NCBI RefSeq assembly: GCF_029201545.1
Contig: NZ_CP104007.1
Span: forward strand, 1,770,501 to 1,834,500
Length of the DNA stretch: 64,000 nucleotides
DNA from: Devosia sp. FJ2-5-3
GTDB taxonomy: Bacteria; Pseudomonadota; Alphaproteobacteria; Rhizobiales; Devosiaceae
Reading direction: 5' to 3'
The notes below the pieces were generated by a model. The model was not told the origin of the DNA and searched no databases. It saw nothing but the letters and a program-made list of their open reading frames with translations. Positions 52,600-61,540 of this stretch are shown here, one piece after another. Position numbers and translations under genes: made by a program. Positions within the stretch are counted from its first letter, which is position 1, and each line of letters begins with the position of its first letter.

Positions 52600-53871
52600 T
52601 CAGCGCATCAGCAGCGGGCTGACGCTGGTGCAGACATTGTCCAGCACGGCAGCGACGTCGGCATCGGCGACCCAGAGGGCGTCGAGGCCAGCGCGGACGG
52701 TCTGCTGGATCTGGGCGTAGTTGGTGTGGCCGGCGACCACGTTGCCGGTGGAGATGCCGTTGATGACGACGTTCTCGATCTGCTCAGGGGTGAGCAGCGG
52801 ATTGGTGGAGGCGAGCGTGACGGTGTTGAGCAGCGAGGCGCGGGCCGGCGGGAAGAAGCTGGCCAGCTTGGCGCTGTTCTCGGCATTGGTGAAGAAGGCG
52901 AGGAATTCGACGGCGGTGTCGACATTCTTGCCGCTCGAGAGCACGCCAACACCGGCCTGGCCGACCACTGAATAGGTGCCGACAGGACCAGCCGGAAGCG
53001 GAACGAGTTCCCAGTTGAATGGGTCTTCCTTGGGCAGGAGCGACGCGCGCGAGATCTGGGTGACGGTCATGGCGGCGTCGCCGGTGAAGAAGTCAACGTT
53101 CTCGCCCGGGCCCGGGAGCGAACCATCCTTGAAGACGGCATTGTGGAAGACGGTCATGGCTTCGACCATTTCCGGCGTGTTGAAGCCGCAGGTCTTGCCG
53201 TCGGCGCTCCAGGCGTCTGCACCCCAGGCGCGGAAGTAGGCGGTGAGGTTCTGCCAGTTCTGGTAGTTGAAGTCGCGGATGACGATGCCATCCTTGCCCG
53301 CGTCAGCGACGGCCTTGGCCGAAGCCAGGGCGTTTTCCCAGGTCCATTCGCCGGCGGCGATCAGCTCGGACGGGGTCTTGGCGCCGGCCGCGGTGATCAG
53401 ATCGGTATTGGCGAACATCGCGAAGGGCGAGGTCGAGAACGGGTAGGCGAAGAGTTCGCCATCGCGACGCCAGAGGGCGGTTGCGCTCTCGGTGACGTCG
53501 GCGAGGTTATAGCCCTCGACGGCGTTGAAGCGCTCGGTCAGCGGGACGAGAGCGCCCGAGGACACGAAGTCGATGGCGCTGGTTTCGAAGATCCAGGCCA
53601 GATCAGGAGCGTTGCCGCCGGCGATCTGGGTGGTGAGCGTGGTGGTGTAATTGTCGAACGGCAGCGGTTCGAAGGTCACCGTGACGTTCGGGTGGGTCTT
53701 CTTGAATTCTTCGGCAATGCCGTTGAAGAGCGCCATGTGCGCTTCGTTGGCGCTCCAGGTGGTCATGCGCAGATTGACTGCGTCCTGGGCCCAGGCGACG
53801 CCGCCAAAAGCCAGCGGAAGCAGGATGCCGGCCAGCGCAGCGCTGGCCTTGAGGTTGGAAATATGGGTCAT
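52600..53871 (-). CDS. ABC sugar-binding protein (family 1)
   Basis: A 423-residue periplasmic protein with a signal peptide (cleavage near AWA-QDA). The ATG at 53871 follows AGGGAGAGAAG; a start ten codons upstream is possible but has no such site. The fold phrases FNGIAEEFKKTHPNVTVTFEPLPFDNYTTTLTTQIAGGNAPDLAWIFE and GELFAYPFSTSPFAMFANTDLI are standard for extracellular solute-binding family 1. Its partner genes indicate a carbohydrate-like ligand, identity unknown. Confidence 0.88.
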   Translation of the reverse strand: MTHISNLKASAALAGILLPLAFGGVAWAQDAVNLRMTTWSANEAHMALFNGIAEEFKKTHPNVTVTFEPLPFDNYTTTLTTQIAGGNAPDLAWIFETSAIDFVSSGALVPLTERFNAVEGYNLADVTESATALWRRDGELFAYPFSTSPFAMFANTDLITAAGAKTPSELIAAGEWTWENALASAKAVADAGKDGIVIRDFNYQNWQNLTAYFRAWGADAWSADGKTCGFNTPEMVEAMTVFHNAVFKDGSLPGPGENVDFFTGDAAMTVTQISRASLLPKEDPFNWELVPLPAGPVGTYSVVGQAGVGVLSSGKNVDTAVEFLAFFTNAENSAKLASFFPPARASLLNTVTLASTNPLLTPEQIENVVINGISTGNVVAGHTNYAQIQQTVRAGLDALWVADADVAAVLDNVCTSVSPLLMR

Positions 53872-53897
53872 TCTTCTCTCCCTGTGGTTATGCGTAA

Positions 53898-55511
53898 TCA
53901 ATAGCCCCGGACGTCCGGCCAGCGGATCTCGATACCCGCCTGGTAGAGCTGTGCCTGGAAGTCCTGGAGTTTAGCGTCGTCGGCCTGAACCTGGTGCGGG
54001 GTGAGGCCATTGTTGAGGCAGTGTGCGGCGAGCATGCCGGCCACTTCACCCACGTTCCATTCGACGGGGTGCAGGCGGTAGCAGCCATTGGTGATGTGGG
54101 TGGTGCCCATGTTCTTGCCGCCGGCGAGCAGGTTCTTGACGCGGCGCGGCAGGAGCGAGCCGAGCGGGATCTCGAAGGGCGCGGATTCCACGTCGACATA
54201 ATTGTCACCGCCGGTGGAGGGGTGCAGATCGATGCGGTACATGCCGATGCCGACGCTGTCGCGGTAGGATTTGGACAGATTGTTGCCGTGCACGAGCATG
54301 GAGACGTCCTGCTCGACGATGCGGGTGACCGGCAGGATGCGGCGGCTCTCGCGGATATAGGGCGCCATGGCGAGGCCATGCTCGGTGCCGGTGATATCAC
54401 CGCGCAGGCGCAGGCCCGGAAAACCCTGGCCGCCATCGGTGCGGGGGGCTTCGGTCTGCAGCCAGTAGAAGACCGAGTAGGAGAGATCGGCGGCAGCCTT
54501 GAGGTGGCGAGCCTTTTCCTCTTCGGATTTGTCGATGATGTTGCCATCGAGATAGTCGATCATCGGCCAGTTCACGAGGCAGATGTCGGAATTATAGGCG
54601 CCGGGCACGAAGTTGCGGCGCGCGGCGATGCGGCGGAAGGTCCAGAGATTGCCGTCGCCGGGATTGCGGCGCTGATCGGCATCGACCAGGAGCGGATTGT
54701 CATCCGGGTTCGGGGTAAAGGTGCGGGTGGTGCTTTCGAGCGTGCGCGGATGGGGCGCGGTGAAGCCAAGCATCGGGCCACCCCAGAAATGGGGCTCGTA
54801 GCTGCGCCAGTAGTCGTAGTTGTCCGGCTTGTCGATGACATGGTTGCCATCGAGGTGGTCCATGGCGAAGCAGACCGAAACCGCCTGAACATTGTCGGGC
54901 TGGGCTTCGGCGGGAGCGCTGGGCTCGCCGGTGTCGGCCTGGGATTCAAAGCCGGATGCGTATTCCGTGCCCGTCATCGGCAGCAGGTCGCCGAGCTCGG
55001 TGGCATCGACGAAGTAAGGGGCCGAGCAGGTGATGGTCCGGCCGCTGTCGCGATGGCGCAGGGTGACGGATTTGACTTCATCGCCAACGACATCCGCCGA
55101 AATCGGCAGATAGGGCTTGAGGATGGTCAGCTTGCCGCCGCCTATATAGGGGGCGAGCATGGCTTCCATGACGGCAAGGCCGACGCGGGGCTCGACGCAG
55201 AGGCGGCTGACGAAGCCGGCGCCGGGATTGAGATCGCCCCAGGCGCGGCTGGCTTCGGTCAGCGGGTAATGATCGCGATAGTACTGGCGGATGCCGGTGC
55301 GGAGCTGGCGATAGGAGCGGGTGATGCCGAACTGCTCGACCCAGGAATGCTCATCGGGGGGCACGGCCTGGCTGGTCAGCTGGCCGCCGATCCAGTCATA
55401 TTCCTCGGTCATGATGACGGAACGGCCCGCGCGAAGCGCGCCAAGGGCCGCTGCAACGCCGCCCAATCCGCCGCCCACAATGAGAATGTCTGCGTGAAGC
55501 TCTTTAGTCAT
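53898..55511 (-). CDS. FAD-dependent oxidoreductase (FAD_oxidored, PF12831 type)
   Basis: A 537-residue flavoprotein with an N-terminal dinucleotide-binding motif (ILIVGGGLGGVAAALGALRAG) followed by ...YDWIGGQLTSQAVPPDEHSW, typical of the PF12831 group found in sugar-catabolic loci. The stretch YFVDATELGDLLPMTGTEYASGFES and the C-terminal LLPRRVKNLLAGGKNMGTTHITNGCYRLHPVEWNVGEVAGMLA also fit. It lacks a signal peptide. The ATG at 55511 overlaps the LacI gene's end by eight bases. The substrate is unknown, probably a hydroxylated sugar derivative. Confidence 0.82.
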   Translation of the reverse strand: MTKELHADILIVGGGLGGVAAALGALRAGRSVIMTEEYDWIGGQLTSQAVPPDEHSWVEQFGITRSYRQLRTGIRQYYRDHYPLTEASRAWGDLNPGAGFVSRLCVEPRVGLAVMEAMLAPYIGGGKLTILKPYLPISADVVGDEVKSVTLRHRDSGRTITCSAPYFVDATELGDLLPMTGTEYASGFESQADTGEPSAPAEAQPDNVQAVSVCFAMDHLDGNHVIDKPDNYDYWRSYEPHFWGGPMLGFTAPHPRTLESTTRTFTPNPDDNPLLVDADQRRNPGDGNLWTFRRIAARRNFVPGAYNSDICLVNWPMIDYLDGNIIDKSEEEKARHLKAAADLSYSVFYWLQTEAPRTDGGQGFPGLRLRGDITGTEHGLAMAPYIRESRRILPVTRIVEQDVSMLVHGNNLSKSYRDSVGIGMYRIDLHPSTGGDNYVDVESAPFEIPLGSLLPRRVKNLLAGGKNMGTTHITNGCYRLHPVEWNVGEVAGMLAAHCLNNGLTPHQVQADDAKLQDFQAQLYQAGIEIRWPDVRGY

Positions 55512-56574
55512 TTGATCCGTTCGGTTTTGCTTGAGAGGAGTGCGAAGGCGGCATCTCCGGGCAGGGGCCCAGTGTGTCGCCTTCACGAAGGTCACAGGTG
55601 AGCAGGATCTGCTCGAGGGGGGCGGCCTGTTCGACGCGGCGCACCAGCATTTCGGTGGCGCCGCTGCCCATGGCTTCCCGGGGAATGGCGAATGAGGTGA
55701 ATTTCCGGCCAGGTTCCTCGGCGCGGATGTGGTTGCCCAGCACCACGATGGAGAGATCGCCGGGCACGGTGAGGCCGCGCTCGGTGGCGACGGCCTCGAG
55801 GCCATTGGCGTCGACGAGTTCGGTGCAGAAGACGCAGGTGACGCCCGCCGCGAGGAGGCCGTCGAGCAGGAATGTGGGATCAACGCCGACCGCATGGTGG
55901 GTAAAGGCGAGATCGGCGCCTTCGAGGCTGGCCGTAAAACCTGTCCAGCGGTCGGCGCTCGATTCAGCGCCATCCTTGAAGCCGACAAATCCGAGCTTCC
56001 GGTGACCGAGGCCGCGGGCGCGGTTGACGAGGGCGGCAGTGGCCGTGGCGTAGTCGCCGCCGACATAGGGGACGGGGCCGCCGGCGTCATCGCGTCGACC
56101 CACGGCCACGAAGGGAAAATCGCCGGCAACGAGGCGCGCGAGTTCCTTGGTGTCGAACTGACGGCCGAGGATGATGCAGCCATCGGCGAGGCGGAGGCGC
56201 ACGTCATTGCCGAAAATCTTGCGCTTGGCTCCGGCACCCGCACCGGTCAGCAGCAGGAGGTCATAGCCGAGCTTTTGGGCGGCTTCCTCGATGCCGAGAA
56301 GGAAGGGCAGGAAGAAGTCGGCCTGATCGGATGGGAAGGCGGGTTCGTAGGTGAACACGCCCAGAATGCGATTGTGGCCGTTGACCATGCGACGGGCGAT
56401 GGGGTCGGCGACGTATCCGGTGTCGCGAATGACTTTCAGGACGCGCTCGCGGGTGTCGTCGGGAATGCGATTGGCGTTTTCGGGCGAACCGTTGAGCACA
56501 AGCGATACCGTGGCCTGGCTTACACCGGCCAGGCGGGCAATATCCTTTTGTGTCAAGCGTTTGGGCGTCGCCAA
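55504..56574 (-). CDS. LacI-family regulator of the second ABC operon
   Basis: A 356-residue repressor with the LacI helix-turn-helix (TQKDIARLAGVSQATVSLVLNGSPE, about 8-32) and the periplasmic-binding-like effector domain (about 70-340). It is transcribed first in the operon and its end overlaps the FAD oxidoreductase gene. The upstream palindrome (56592-56607) suggests autoregulation. The C-terminus has an additional polar tail (EMPPSHSSQAKPNGSND). Confidence 0.88.
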   Translation of the reverse strand: MATPKRLTQKDIARLAGVSQATVSLVLNGSPENANRIPDDTRERVLKVIRDTGYVADPIARRMVNGHNRILGVFTYEPAFPSDQADFFLPFLLGIEEAAQKLGYDLLLLTGAGAGAKRKIFGNDVRLRLADGCIILGRQFDTKELARLVAGDFPFVAVGRRDDAGGPVPYVGGDYATATAALVNRARGLGHRKLGFVGFKDGAESSADRWTGFTASLEGADLAFTHHAVGVDPTFLLDGLLAAGVTCVFCTELVDANGLEAVATERGLTVPGDLSIVVLGNHIRAEEPGRKFTSFAIPREAMGSGATEMLVRRVEQAAPLEQILLTCDLREGDTLGPCPEMPPSHSSQAKPNGSND

Positions 56575-56591
56575 GTGCGTGGTTCCAATCT

Positions 56592-56623
56592 GCTAATGCG
56601 TATTAGCGTTCATACGTATTAGC
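56592..56623 (-). promoter_or_regulatory. LacI operator(s) upstream of the second regulator
   Basis: GCTAAT-GCGT-ATTAGC (56592-56607) has perfect six-base arms and a central CG, the classic LacI-family form. A second, weaker copy around the palindrome ATACGTAT (56612-56619) also ends in ATTAGC (56618-56623). They lie 18-49 bp upstream of the regulator's start. Confidence 0.6.
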
Positions 56624-56752
56624 AGGATGGGAAAATTGAATCAAGACGAGTCGCATGCGTGGGCTGGAGGGGTGGAAAACTGGGCAAGGGGCCCAGGCGC
56701 CGGGCGCGTGCGGCGCTGAGCGAGCGATTGCGGGGGCGTCTCCGGGCGGAGC

Positions 56753-56784
56753 GTAACGGGCGGAATGGAGCATCCGCCCGTTAC
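56753..56784. terminator. Perfect 12-bp inverted repeat downstream of the third ABC operon
   Basis: GTAACGGGCGGA (56753-56764) pairs perfectly with TCCGCCCGTTAC (56773-56784), loop eight bases. It lies 44 bp after the stop of the ATPase gene (minus) and before the LacI control region. It may end transcription of the third operon, although no U-tract follows. Confidence 0.5.
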
Positions 56785-56827
56785 GAAAATGGGGCTGCCA
56801 CCGGCTGCCCCTGGACCCAGGAAGGGG

Positions 56828-57877
56828 TCAGCGCAGGGTCAATCCCTGGGCGTCGAAGATGTGGGCCTGTTCAGGGTCGATGTCGAAGCGCACAAATGTT
56901 CCGGGGGCGTATGAGGACGCGCCGGGCAATTCCACGGTGATCATGAGATCGGTGCCTTCGGGCTGCAGATGGGCAAGGCTCGAGCCGCCAAGCTGTTCGA
57001 CGAGAATGATTTTCGCTGCGGCCCTGCCGTTTTCGGTGATGCGGATGGCGTTTGGCCGGACGCCGATCTCCACAGCATTGGGGGCGTTGCGGTCGAGGAT
57101 GGCGACGCCGGTCGCAGCGAGCCTGAGCGTGCCTTCCTCGCTGGTGACCGGGATGAAATTCATCTTGGGCTGCCCGAGAAAGCCGGCAACGAAGCGGTTG
57201 GCCGGGTTCTGATAGAGGTCCATCGGCGAGCCGACCTGCTCGATGCGGCCATCCCGGAGGATGACGATGCGGTCGGCAAGGGTCATGGCTTCGACCTGGT
57301 CGTGGGTGACATAGACCATGGTTGTCTGCAGCTCGGTGTGGAGCCGCGCGATCTCGACGCGCATCTGGGCGCGCAAATCGGCGTCGAGGTTGGACAGGGG
57401 CTCATCGAAGAGGAAGACGTCGGGCGAGCGGGTGATGGCGCGGCCAATGGCAACGCGCTGGCGCTGGCCGCCGGAGAGCTGCCTGGGCTTGCGGTCGAGC
57501 AGGTGCTCGAGCTGCAGGATACCAGCGGCGCGGGCGACCTTTGCCTCCGCCTCCGCCTTTGGAACGCCCATCATCTTGAGGGCAAAGCCCATGTTCTCGG
57601 CCACGCTCATATGCGGATAGAGCGCGTAGGACTGGAACACCATGGCGATGCCGCGATCGGCGGCAGGGACATTGTTCATCGGCTTGCCGCCAATGCGCAA
57701 AGTGCCGTGGGAGATTTCCTCAAGGCCCGCGATCATCCGCAGGAGGGTGGATTTTCCGCAGCCAGAGGGGCCGACGAAAACCAGGAGTTCCTTGTCGGCC
57801 ACGGACAGGGTGACGCCATGGACAACGCTGATCTTGCCGAAGCTCTTGCTGATATTTTCCAGCTCGATTGAAGCCAT
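56828..57877 (-). CDS. ABC transporter ATPase (UgpC/MalK type)
   Basis: A 349-residue ATPase with Walker [10 protein letters not shown], signature [14 protein letters not shown] and Walker [13 protein letters not shown], plus a C-terminal MalK-like domain. Last gene of the third operon, three bases after the RidA gene. It powers the permeases encoded at 58297 and 59186. Confidence 0.9.
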   Translation of the reverse strand: MASIELENISKSFGKISVVHGVTLSVADKELLVFVGPSGCGKSTLLRMIAGLEEISHGTLRIGGKPMNNVPAADRGIAMVFQSYALYPHMSVAENMGFALKMMGVPKAEAEAKVARAAGILQLEHLLDRKPRQLSGGQRQRVAIGRAITRSPDVFLFDEPLSNLDADLRAQMRVEIARLHTELQTTMVYVTHDQVEAMTLADRIVILRDGRIEQVGSPMDLYQNPANRFVAGFLGQPKMNFIPVTSEEGTLRLAATGVAILDRNAPNAVEIGVRPNAIRITENGRAAAKIILVEQLGGSSLAHLQPEGTDLMITVELPGASSYAPGTFVRFDIDPEQAHIFDAQGLTLR

Positions 57878-57880
57878 GGT

Positions 57881-58294
57881 TCAGTTCTTCGCCTTGACGG
57901 CCCACATTTCGATCTCCACCAGGAATCCGGGGAGCAGCACGGCCTGGATGGCGGTGCGCACCGGTAGCGGGGCGGGCATGATTTGCTCGTAGACCGCGTT
58001 GCAGCGCGTCCATTCATCGAGATTGATCAGGTAGATATTGACCTTGAAGACATCGGCCAGCGAGCAGCCGGCCGAGGCCAGCTGGGTGGCGCAATTGGCA
58101 AGCGTTGCATGGGTTTGCTCCTCGATGGTGGTGCCGATGACCTGGCCATCGAGGTCCACGGCCACCTGGCCCGAAAGGACCACGAGGTGGCGGGCATCGA
58201 CTTCAAGCACGGGTGAATAGGGGCCAGCGGTAACGTGCTGGCGCGCGTCTTTCGGACGGGTCTTGAGGGGGTGGTATTCGGGTGTGTCAGTCAT
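57881..58294 (-). CDS. RidA-family protein
   Basis: A 137-residue YjgF/YER057c/UK114 protein. The active-site arginine is in LPVRTAIQAVLLPGFLVEIEMWAV, and PYSPVLEVDARHLVVLSGQVAVDLDGQVIG is the normal N-terminal part. RidA proteins hydrolyse reactive enamine/imine intermediates; some subfamilies degrade amide- or nitrogen-containing metabolites. Its position inside an ABC uptake operon indicates that the transported compound yields a nitrogenous (enamine-type) intermediate. Confidence 0.88.
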   Translation of the reverse strand: MTDTPEYHPLKTRPKDARQHVTAGPYSPVLEVDARHLVVLSGQVAVDLDGQVIGTTIEEQTHATLANCATQLASAGCSLADVFKVNIYLINLDEWTRCNAVYEQIMPAPLPVRTAIQAVLLPGFLVEIEMWAVKAKN

Positions 58295-58296
58295 CG

Positions 58297-59184
58297 TTAC
58301 CCCTTGACGGAGCCGGATAGCAGGCCTTCGACGACGAAGCGCCAGACCAGGATTACGAGGGCCAGCGTTGGGACGATGGCGATGAAGATGGCGGTGTTGA
58401 GCAGGCTCCAGCTGACGTCGGTATTGCGGGCGAGGGCCGCCATGACCACGGAGACCGGGCGGGTCTGGCTGCTGCCGGAGAGGATCTGGGCGAACATGAA
58501 TTCGGAATAGCTGATCATGAATGCGAATAGCCCTGTAGCGCCAATGGACGGCAGGGCGAGAGGAACTGCCACGCGCCAGAAGGTCTGGAATCGATTGCAG
58601 TGGTCGAGCATTGCGGCCTCGAAGATTTCGCCGGGGATCTTGCGGAAAAAGACCGAGAGGATCAGCACGGTGAAGGGCAGGGCCTTGGCCGTGTGGACAA
58701 GAATGATGCCGAGGGGCGAGCCCACCAGATTCATGGACTGGAGAAGAATGTAGATCGGCGTGATCAACGCCACGGCCGGGACCAACGGCGAGAGGATGAG
58801 ATACATGAAGCTGATCTTCTTGCCCGGAAAGACGTAGCGGGCGAAGACGAAGGCGGCCGGTGCGCCCAGGATGATGTTGAGCACCATAGCGGCGAGGGCG
58901 TTGATCGAGGAATTGACGAGGGCACGGGGCACCTGTCGCGCTGCATCGGAGATCATCGCCCGGTTGGCGCCCTCGGCATTGTAGGAATCCGGTAATTGCC
59001 CCGTGAAGACATAGCGATAGGTCTCAAAGCTCGGGCCTTCGGTGAGAAGGTTCATATTCGGGCTGAGCAAGACCCGATCGGGCACAACGCTGCCATAGAG
59101 CGACAAGAGGACCGGCCCGCCGCTGAACAACAGGATCAGCAAGGCGAAGATGAAGGTGGCGATGGGGTGAAGTCGTCCGGTCAT
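58297..59184 (-). CDS. ABC transporter permease (MalG type)
   Basis: A 295-residue membrane protein with six membrane segments. The EAA loop reads EAAMLDHCNRFQTFWRVAVPLALPS, in which the usual glycine is changed to H. It is the second permease of the third operon, two bases upstream of RidA. The ATG at 59184 follows GAGAT. Confidence 0.88.
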   Translation of the reverse strand: MTGRLHPIATFIFALLILLFSGGPVLLSLYGSVVPDRVLLSPNMNLLTEGPSFETYRYVFTGQLPDSYNAEGANRAMISDAARQVPRALVNSSINALAAMVLNIILGAPAAFVFARYVFPGKKISFMYLILSPLVPAVALITPIYILLQSMNLVGSPLGIILVHTAKALPFTVLILSVFFRKIPGEIFEAAMLDHCNRFQTFWRVAVPLALPSIGATGLFAFMISYSEFMFAQILSGSSQTRPVSVVMAALARNTDVSWSLLNTAIFIAIVPTLALVILVWRFVVEGLLSGSVKG

Positions 59185-59185
59185 C

Positions 59186-60079
59186 TCAATCTCCCGCGAA
59201 CAGGTCGGAGGGGAGGGCCTTGGTGATGGCGACGATCAGCAGGGCGCTGATGACCACCACGATGAAGGCCACGGCGGAACCCGCGCCGAAATCGTACATG
59301 GAGAAACTCTCGCGCCAGATCTGGAAGCTGAGCATGGTGGTCGCGGTGCCCGGCCCGCCACCGGTCATGGCATAGACGACGTCGTAGCTCGTGAAGGCGG
59401 TGAGCGCGTTATAGACCAGCAGCACCACCAGCATCGACTTGATCTCGGGGAAGACCACGTAGCGGAAGCGCTTGAACGGATTGCGGCAATCGATGGCGGC
59501 GGCCTCGAGCGTTTCGCGATTGATGGTCGACAGGGTGGCCATCATCAAGACGACGACGAAGGGGATCTGCGTCCACACATGGGCGACGATGACAGCGCCC
59601 AACGCCGTCTGCGGGCTGGTCAGCCAGCCGATGGGCGAATTGATCAGCCCAAGTTCGAGCATGAGGCCATTGAGGAAGCCGAAGCTGGGGTGAAAGACCC
59701 AGACCCACAACACGGCGGAAATGGCGCCGGGCAAAACCCAGGGCAGCAGGACCACGGAGCGGACCACCTGCGAGCCAAGGAATTTTCGCTGCAGGAAGAG
59801 GGCGATCAGGGTGCCCAAAAGTACGGCGAGCGGCGCCGAGACGATGGTAAAGACCAGAGAATTGCGCAGGGCGACGCCGAAATAGTCTCCATACAGCACG
59901 CGTTGGTAATTCCGCAGGCCGACGAAGGGCTCACCGGGAAAGAGCAGCATGACCTCGTGCAGGGAGGTCCAGAGGGTGTGCCCGATGGGGTAGACGGTCA
60001 GAAGAATGACCGGAAGCAAGGCCGGCAGCAGCCACAAGCCCGGATAACGATGAATGGTCCACATGCTCAGTGCCTGCAT
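59186..60079 (-). CDS. ABC transporter permease (MalF type)
   Basis: A 297-residue membrane protein with six membrane segments. The EAA loop is EAAAIDCRNPFKRFRYVVFPEIKSM, with C in place of the normal glycine. A start five codons later (60064, MWTIHRYPG) is also possible; neither has a clear Shine-Dalgarno. It is preceded by a very stable hairpin after the binding-protein gene. Confidence 0.87.
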   Translation of the reverse strand: MQALSMWTIHRYPGLWLLPALLPVILLTVYPIGHTLWTSLHEVMLLFPGEPFVGLRNYQRVLYGDYFGVALRNSLVFTIVSAPLAVLLGTLIALFLQRKFLGSQVVRSVVLLPWVLPGAISAVLWVWVFHPSFGFLNGLMLELGLINSPIGWLTSPQTALGAVIVAHVWTQIPFVVVLMMATLSTINRETLEAAAIDCRNPFKRFRYVVFPEIKSMLVVLLVYNALTAFTSYDVVYAMTGGGPGTATTMLSFQIWRESFSMYDFGAGSAVAFIVVVISALLIVAITKALPSDLFAGD

Positions 60080-60081
60080 TG

Positions 60082-60105
60082 GGTGAGCAGCCGAAGCTGC
60101 TCACC
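60082..60105 (-). other. UUCG-tetraloop hairpin after the third binding-protein gene
   Basis: Read on the minus strand, GGTGAGCAGC-TTCG-GCTGCTCACC is a perfect ten-base-pair stem closed by C(UUCG)G, an extra-stable tetraloop. It lies 17 bp after the binding-protein stop and before the permease start. It probably shapes the ratio of binding-protein to permease mRNA. Confidence 0.75.
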
Positions 60106-60122
60106 TGTCGTGTTGACGGATA

Positions 60123-61406
60123 TCAGCGGTTGGCGAACTGTTCCTTGAGTTCGCTCCAGCGCTGGGCACCCGAGTTCATGACGTCGGCGACAGGCGTTTC
60201 GCCGATCATTGCCTGGGCAAGAAGCGGGCGGAAATAGGCCGACCACATCGAGGAGAATTCAGTGTAGGTGCCGGCCTTTGCGCGCCCGGCCTGGGCGCCC
60301 AGATCAGCCATATCGGCCCATTTGCCCCATGCAGCGATAACGTCTTCGTCTTCAAAGAGGGGGAGTTGACCGAAGCCGAGGCCCTTTTCAACGGCCCAGC
60401 GCTCGGCGATCGTATATGGCTTGCCGGCCATGAAGTTCACGAACTTCCAGGCGGCCTCGGCTCGGGCCGGATCGGCGGCAGCCTGGGCAGTGACGACATA
60501 GGATTTTGCAAAACCAAGCGTGGCGTGGGTTTCGCCGGGCATTGGCGCCATGGCGAACTGGCCGGCCAGCGGCTGGGAGCCCACATCGTTCAGCGCTGCA
60601 AGGACATAGGTGTAGACGATGGTGAAGGCGTGGTTGCCCGTGTTCATCGCCGTGATGATGGTCGATTCATGCGGGTCCGGCTGGACAAGGCCCTTGGACC
60701 AGGCGTCGGCAATCCATTCGAGCTGCTGGTAGGCGCCGTTGGACGGGTCGTTGAACAGCGGATTGAGATCGGCATCGAACATTTCGGCGCCGCGCGAATA
60801 GGCCTGAGCGACGAAGGCGTCGTAGAAATTGGGCAGTTCCTGATCATATTCATAGATAATCGGCTTATCCATGCCCGCGGCCTTGAGCTTTTCGGCGGCG
60901 GCAGTCACCTCTTCCCAGGAAGTCGGCACCTCGATGCCGTTATCGTCGAGAATCTTCTTGTTGTAGAGGAAGCTGATCGTGTCCGAATAGTAGGGCAGGC
61001 CGTAGACCTTGCCGTCATAGGTGACGTCGGTCAGGGCGTAGGGGGCGATATCCTTGCTCAGTTCTTCCACGGCGCCGGCAGGTGCGACGCTGTCCAATGG
61101 CGCGATGAAACCCGCTGCACCCCAAGCTGGCAACCAATCCTGACCACCATAGACAACGTCAGTCTGGGTGTTGCCGCGAATTCGCAGGATCAGGCTGTCA
61201 TTGTAGTCGGGCCAGGCATAGTCGGTGACGTTGACCTTTATGCCCGGATTTTCGGCCTCGAACTTGGCAATATTGTCCAGGACGGTCTCGAGCGAATAAT
61301 TCCATACGACGAATTCGAGCGTGACATCCTGCGCAAGCGCAGGCTGTGCCATGAGGCCGGCGACCGCCGACGTGGCAAGGAGTTTCCACATGTTCATTTG
61401 ATTCAT
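60123..61406 (-). CDS. ABC transporter substrate-binding protein (family 1)
   Basis: A 427-residue periplasmic protein; signal peptide with cleavage near ALA-QDV. The first of three close ATGs (61406) follows AAGGAG at three bases, and later ATGs at 61397 and 61391 remain possible. The phrases ENPGIKVNVTDYAWPDYNDSLILRIRGNTQTDVVYGGQDWLPAWGAAGF and YDGKVYGLPYYSDTISFLYNKKILDDNGI are typical of family 1. The ligand is unknown; the neighbours point to a nitrogen-containing sugar or polyol derivative. Confidence 0.88.
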   Translation of the reverse strand: MNQMNMWKLLATSAVAGLMAQPALAQDVTLEFVVWNYSLETVLDNIAKFEAENPGIKVNVTDYAWPDYNDSLILRIRGNTQTDVVYGGQDWLPAWGAAGFIAPLDSVAPAGAVEELSKDIAPYALTDVTYDGKVYGLPYYSDTISFLYNKKILDDNGIEVPTSWEEVTAAAEKLKAAGMDKPIIYEYDQELPNFYDAFVAQAYSRGAEMFDADLNPLFNDPSNGAYQQLEWIADAWSKGLVQPDPHESTIITAMNTGNHAFTIVYTYVLAALNDVGSQPLAGQFAMAPMPGETHATLGFAKSYVVTAQAAADPARAEAAWKFVNFMAGKPYTIAERWAVEKGLGFGQLPLFEDEDVIAAWGKWADMADLGAQAGRAKAGTYTEFSSMWSAYFRPLLAQAMIGETPVADVMNSGAQRWSELKEQFANR

Positions 61407-61540
61407 CCTCTCCTTAGCCCGGTCTCCCGCGGGCTATGTTCCCTCGCAGCGGTGTCGATAGTCGTTGACACCGGGGCTGCTGGTTGGACTATATGAACCA
61501 CTCGTGATCAATTGCAACCAATTATTCGAATAGGCCCGTG
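61407..61540. promoter_or_regulatory. Divergent control region of the third cluster
   Basis: The gap between the outward-pointing binding-protein and aldehyde dehydrogenase genes contains AT-rich sequence and a perfect 10-bp palindrome TATTCGAATA (61523-61532), eight bases before the dehydrogenase start. No clear -35/-10 pair or known operator could be named. Confidence 0.3.
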
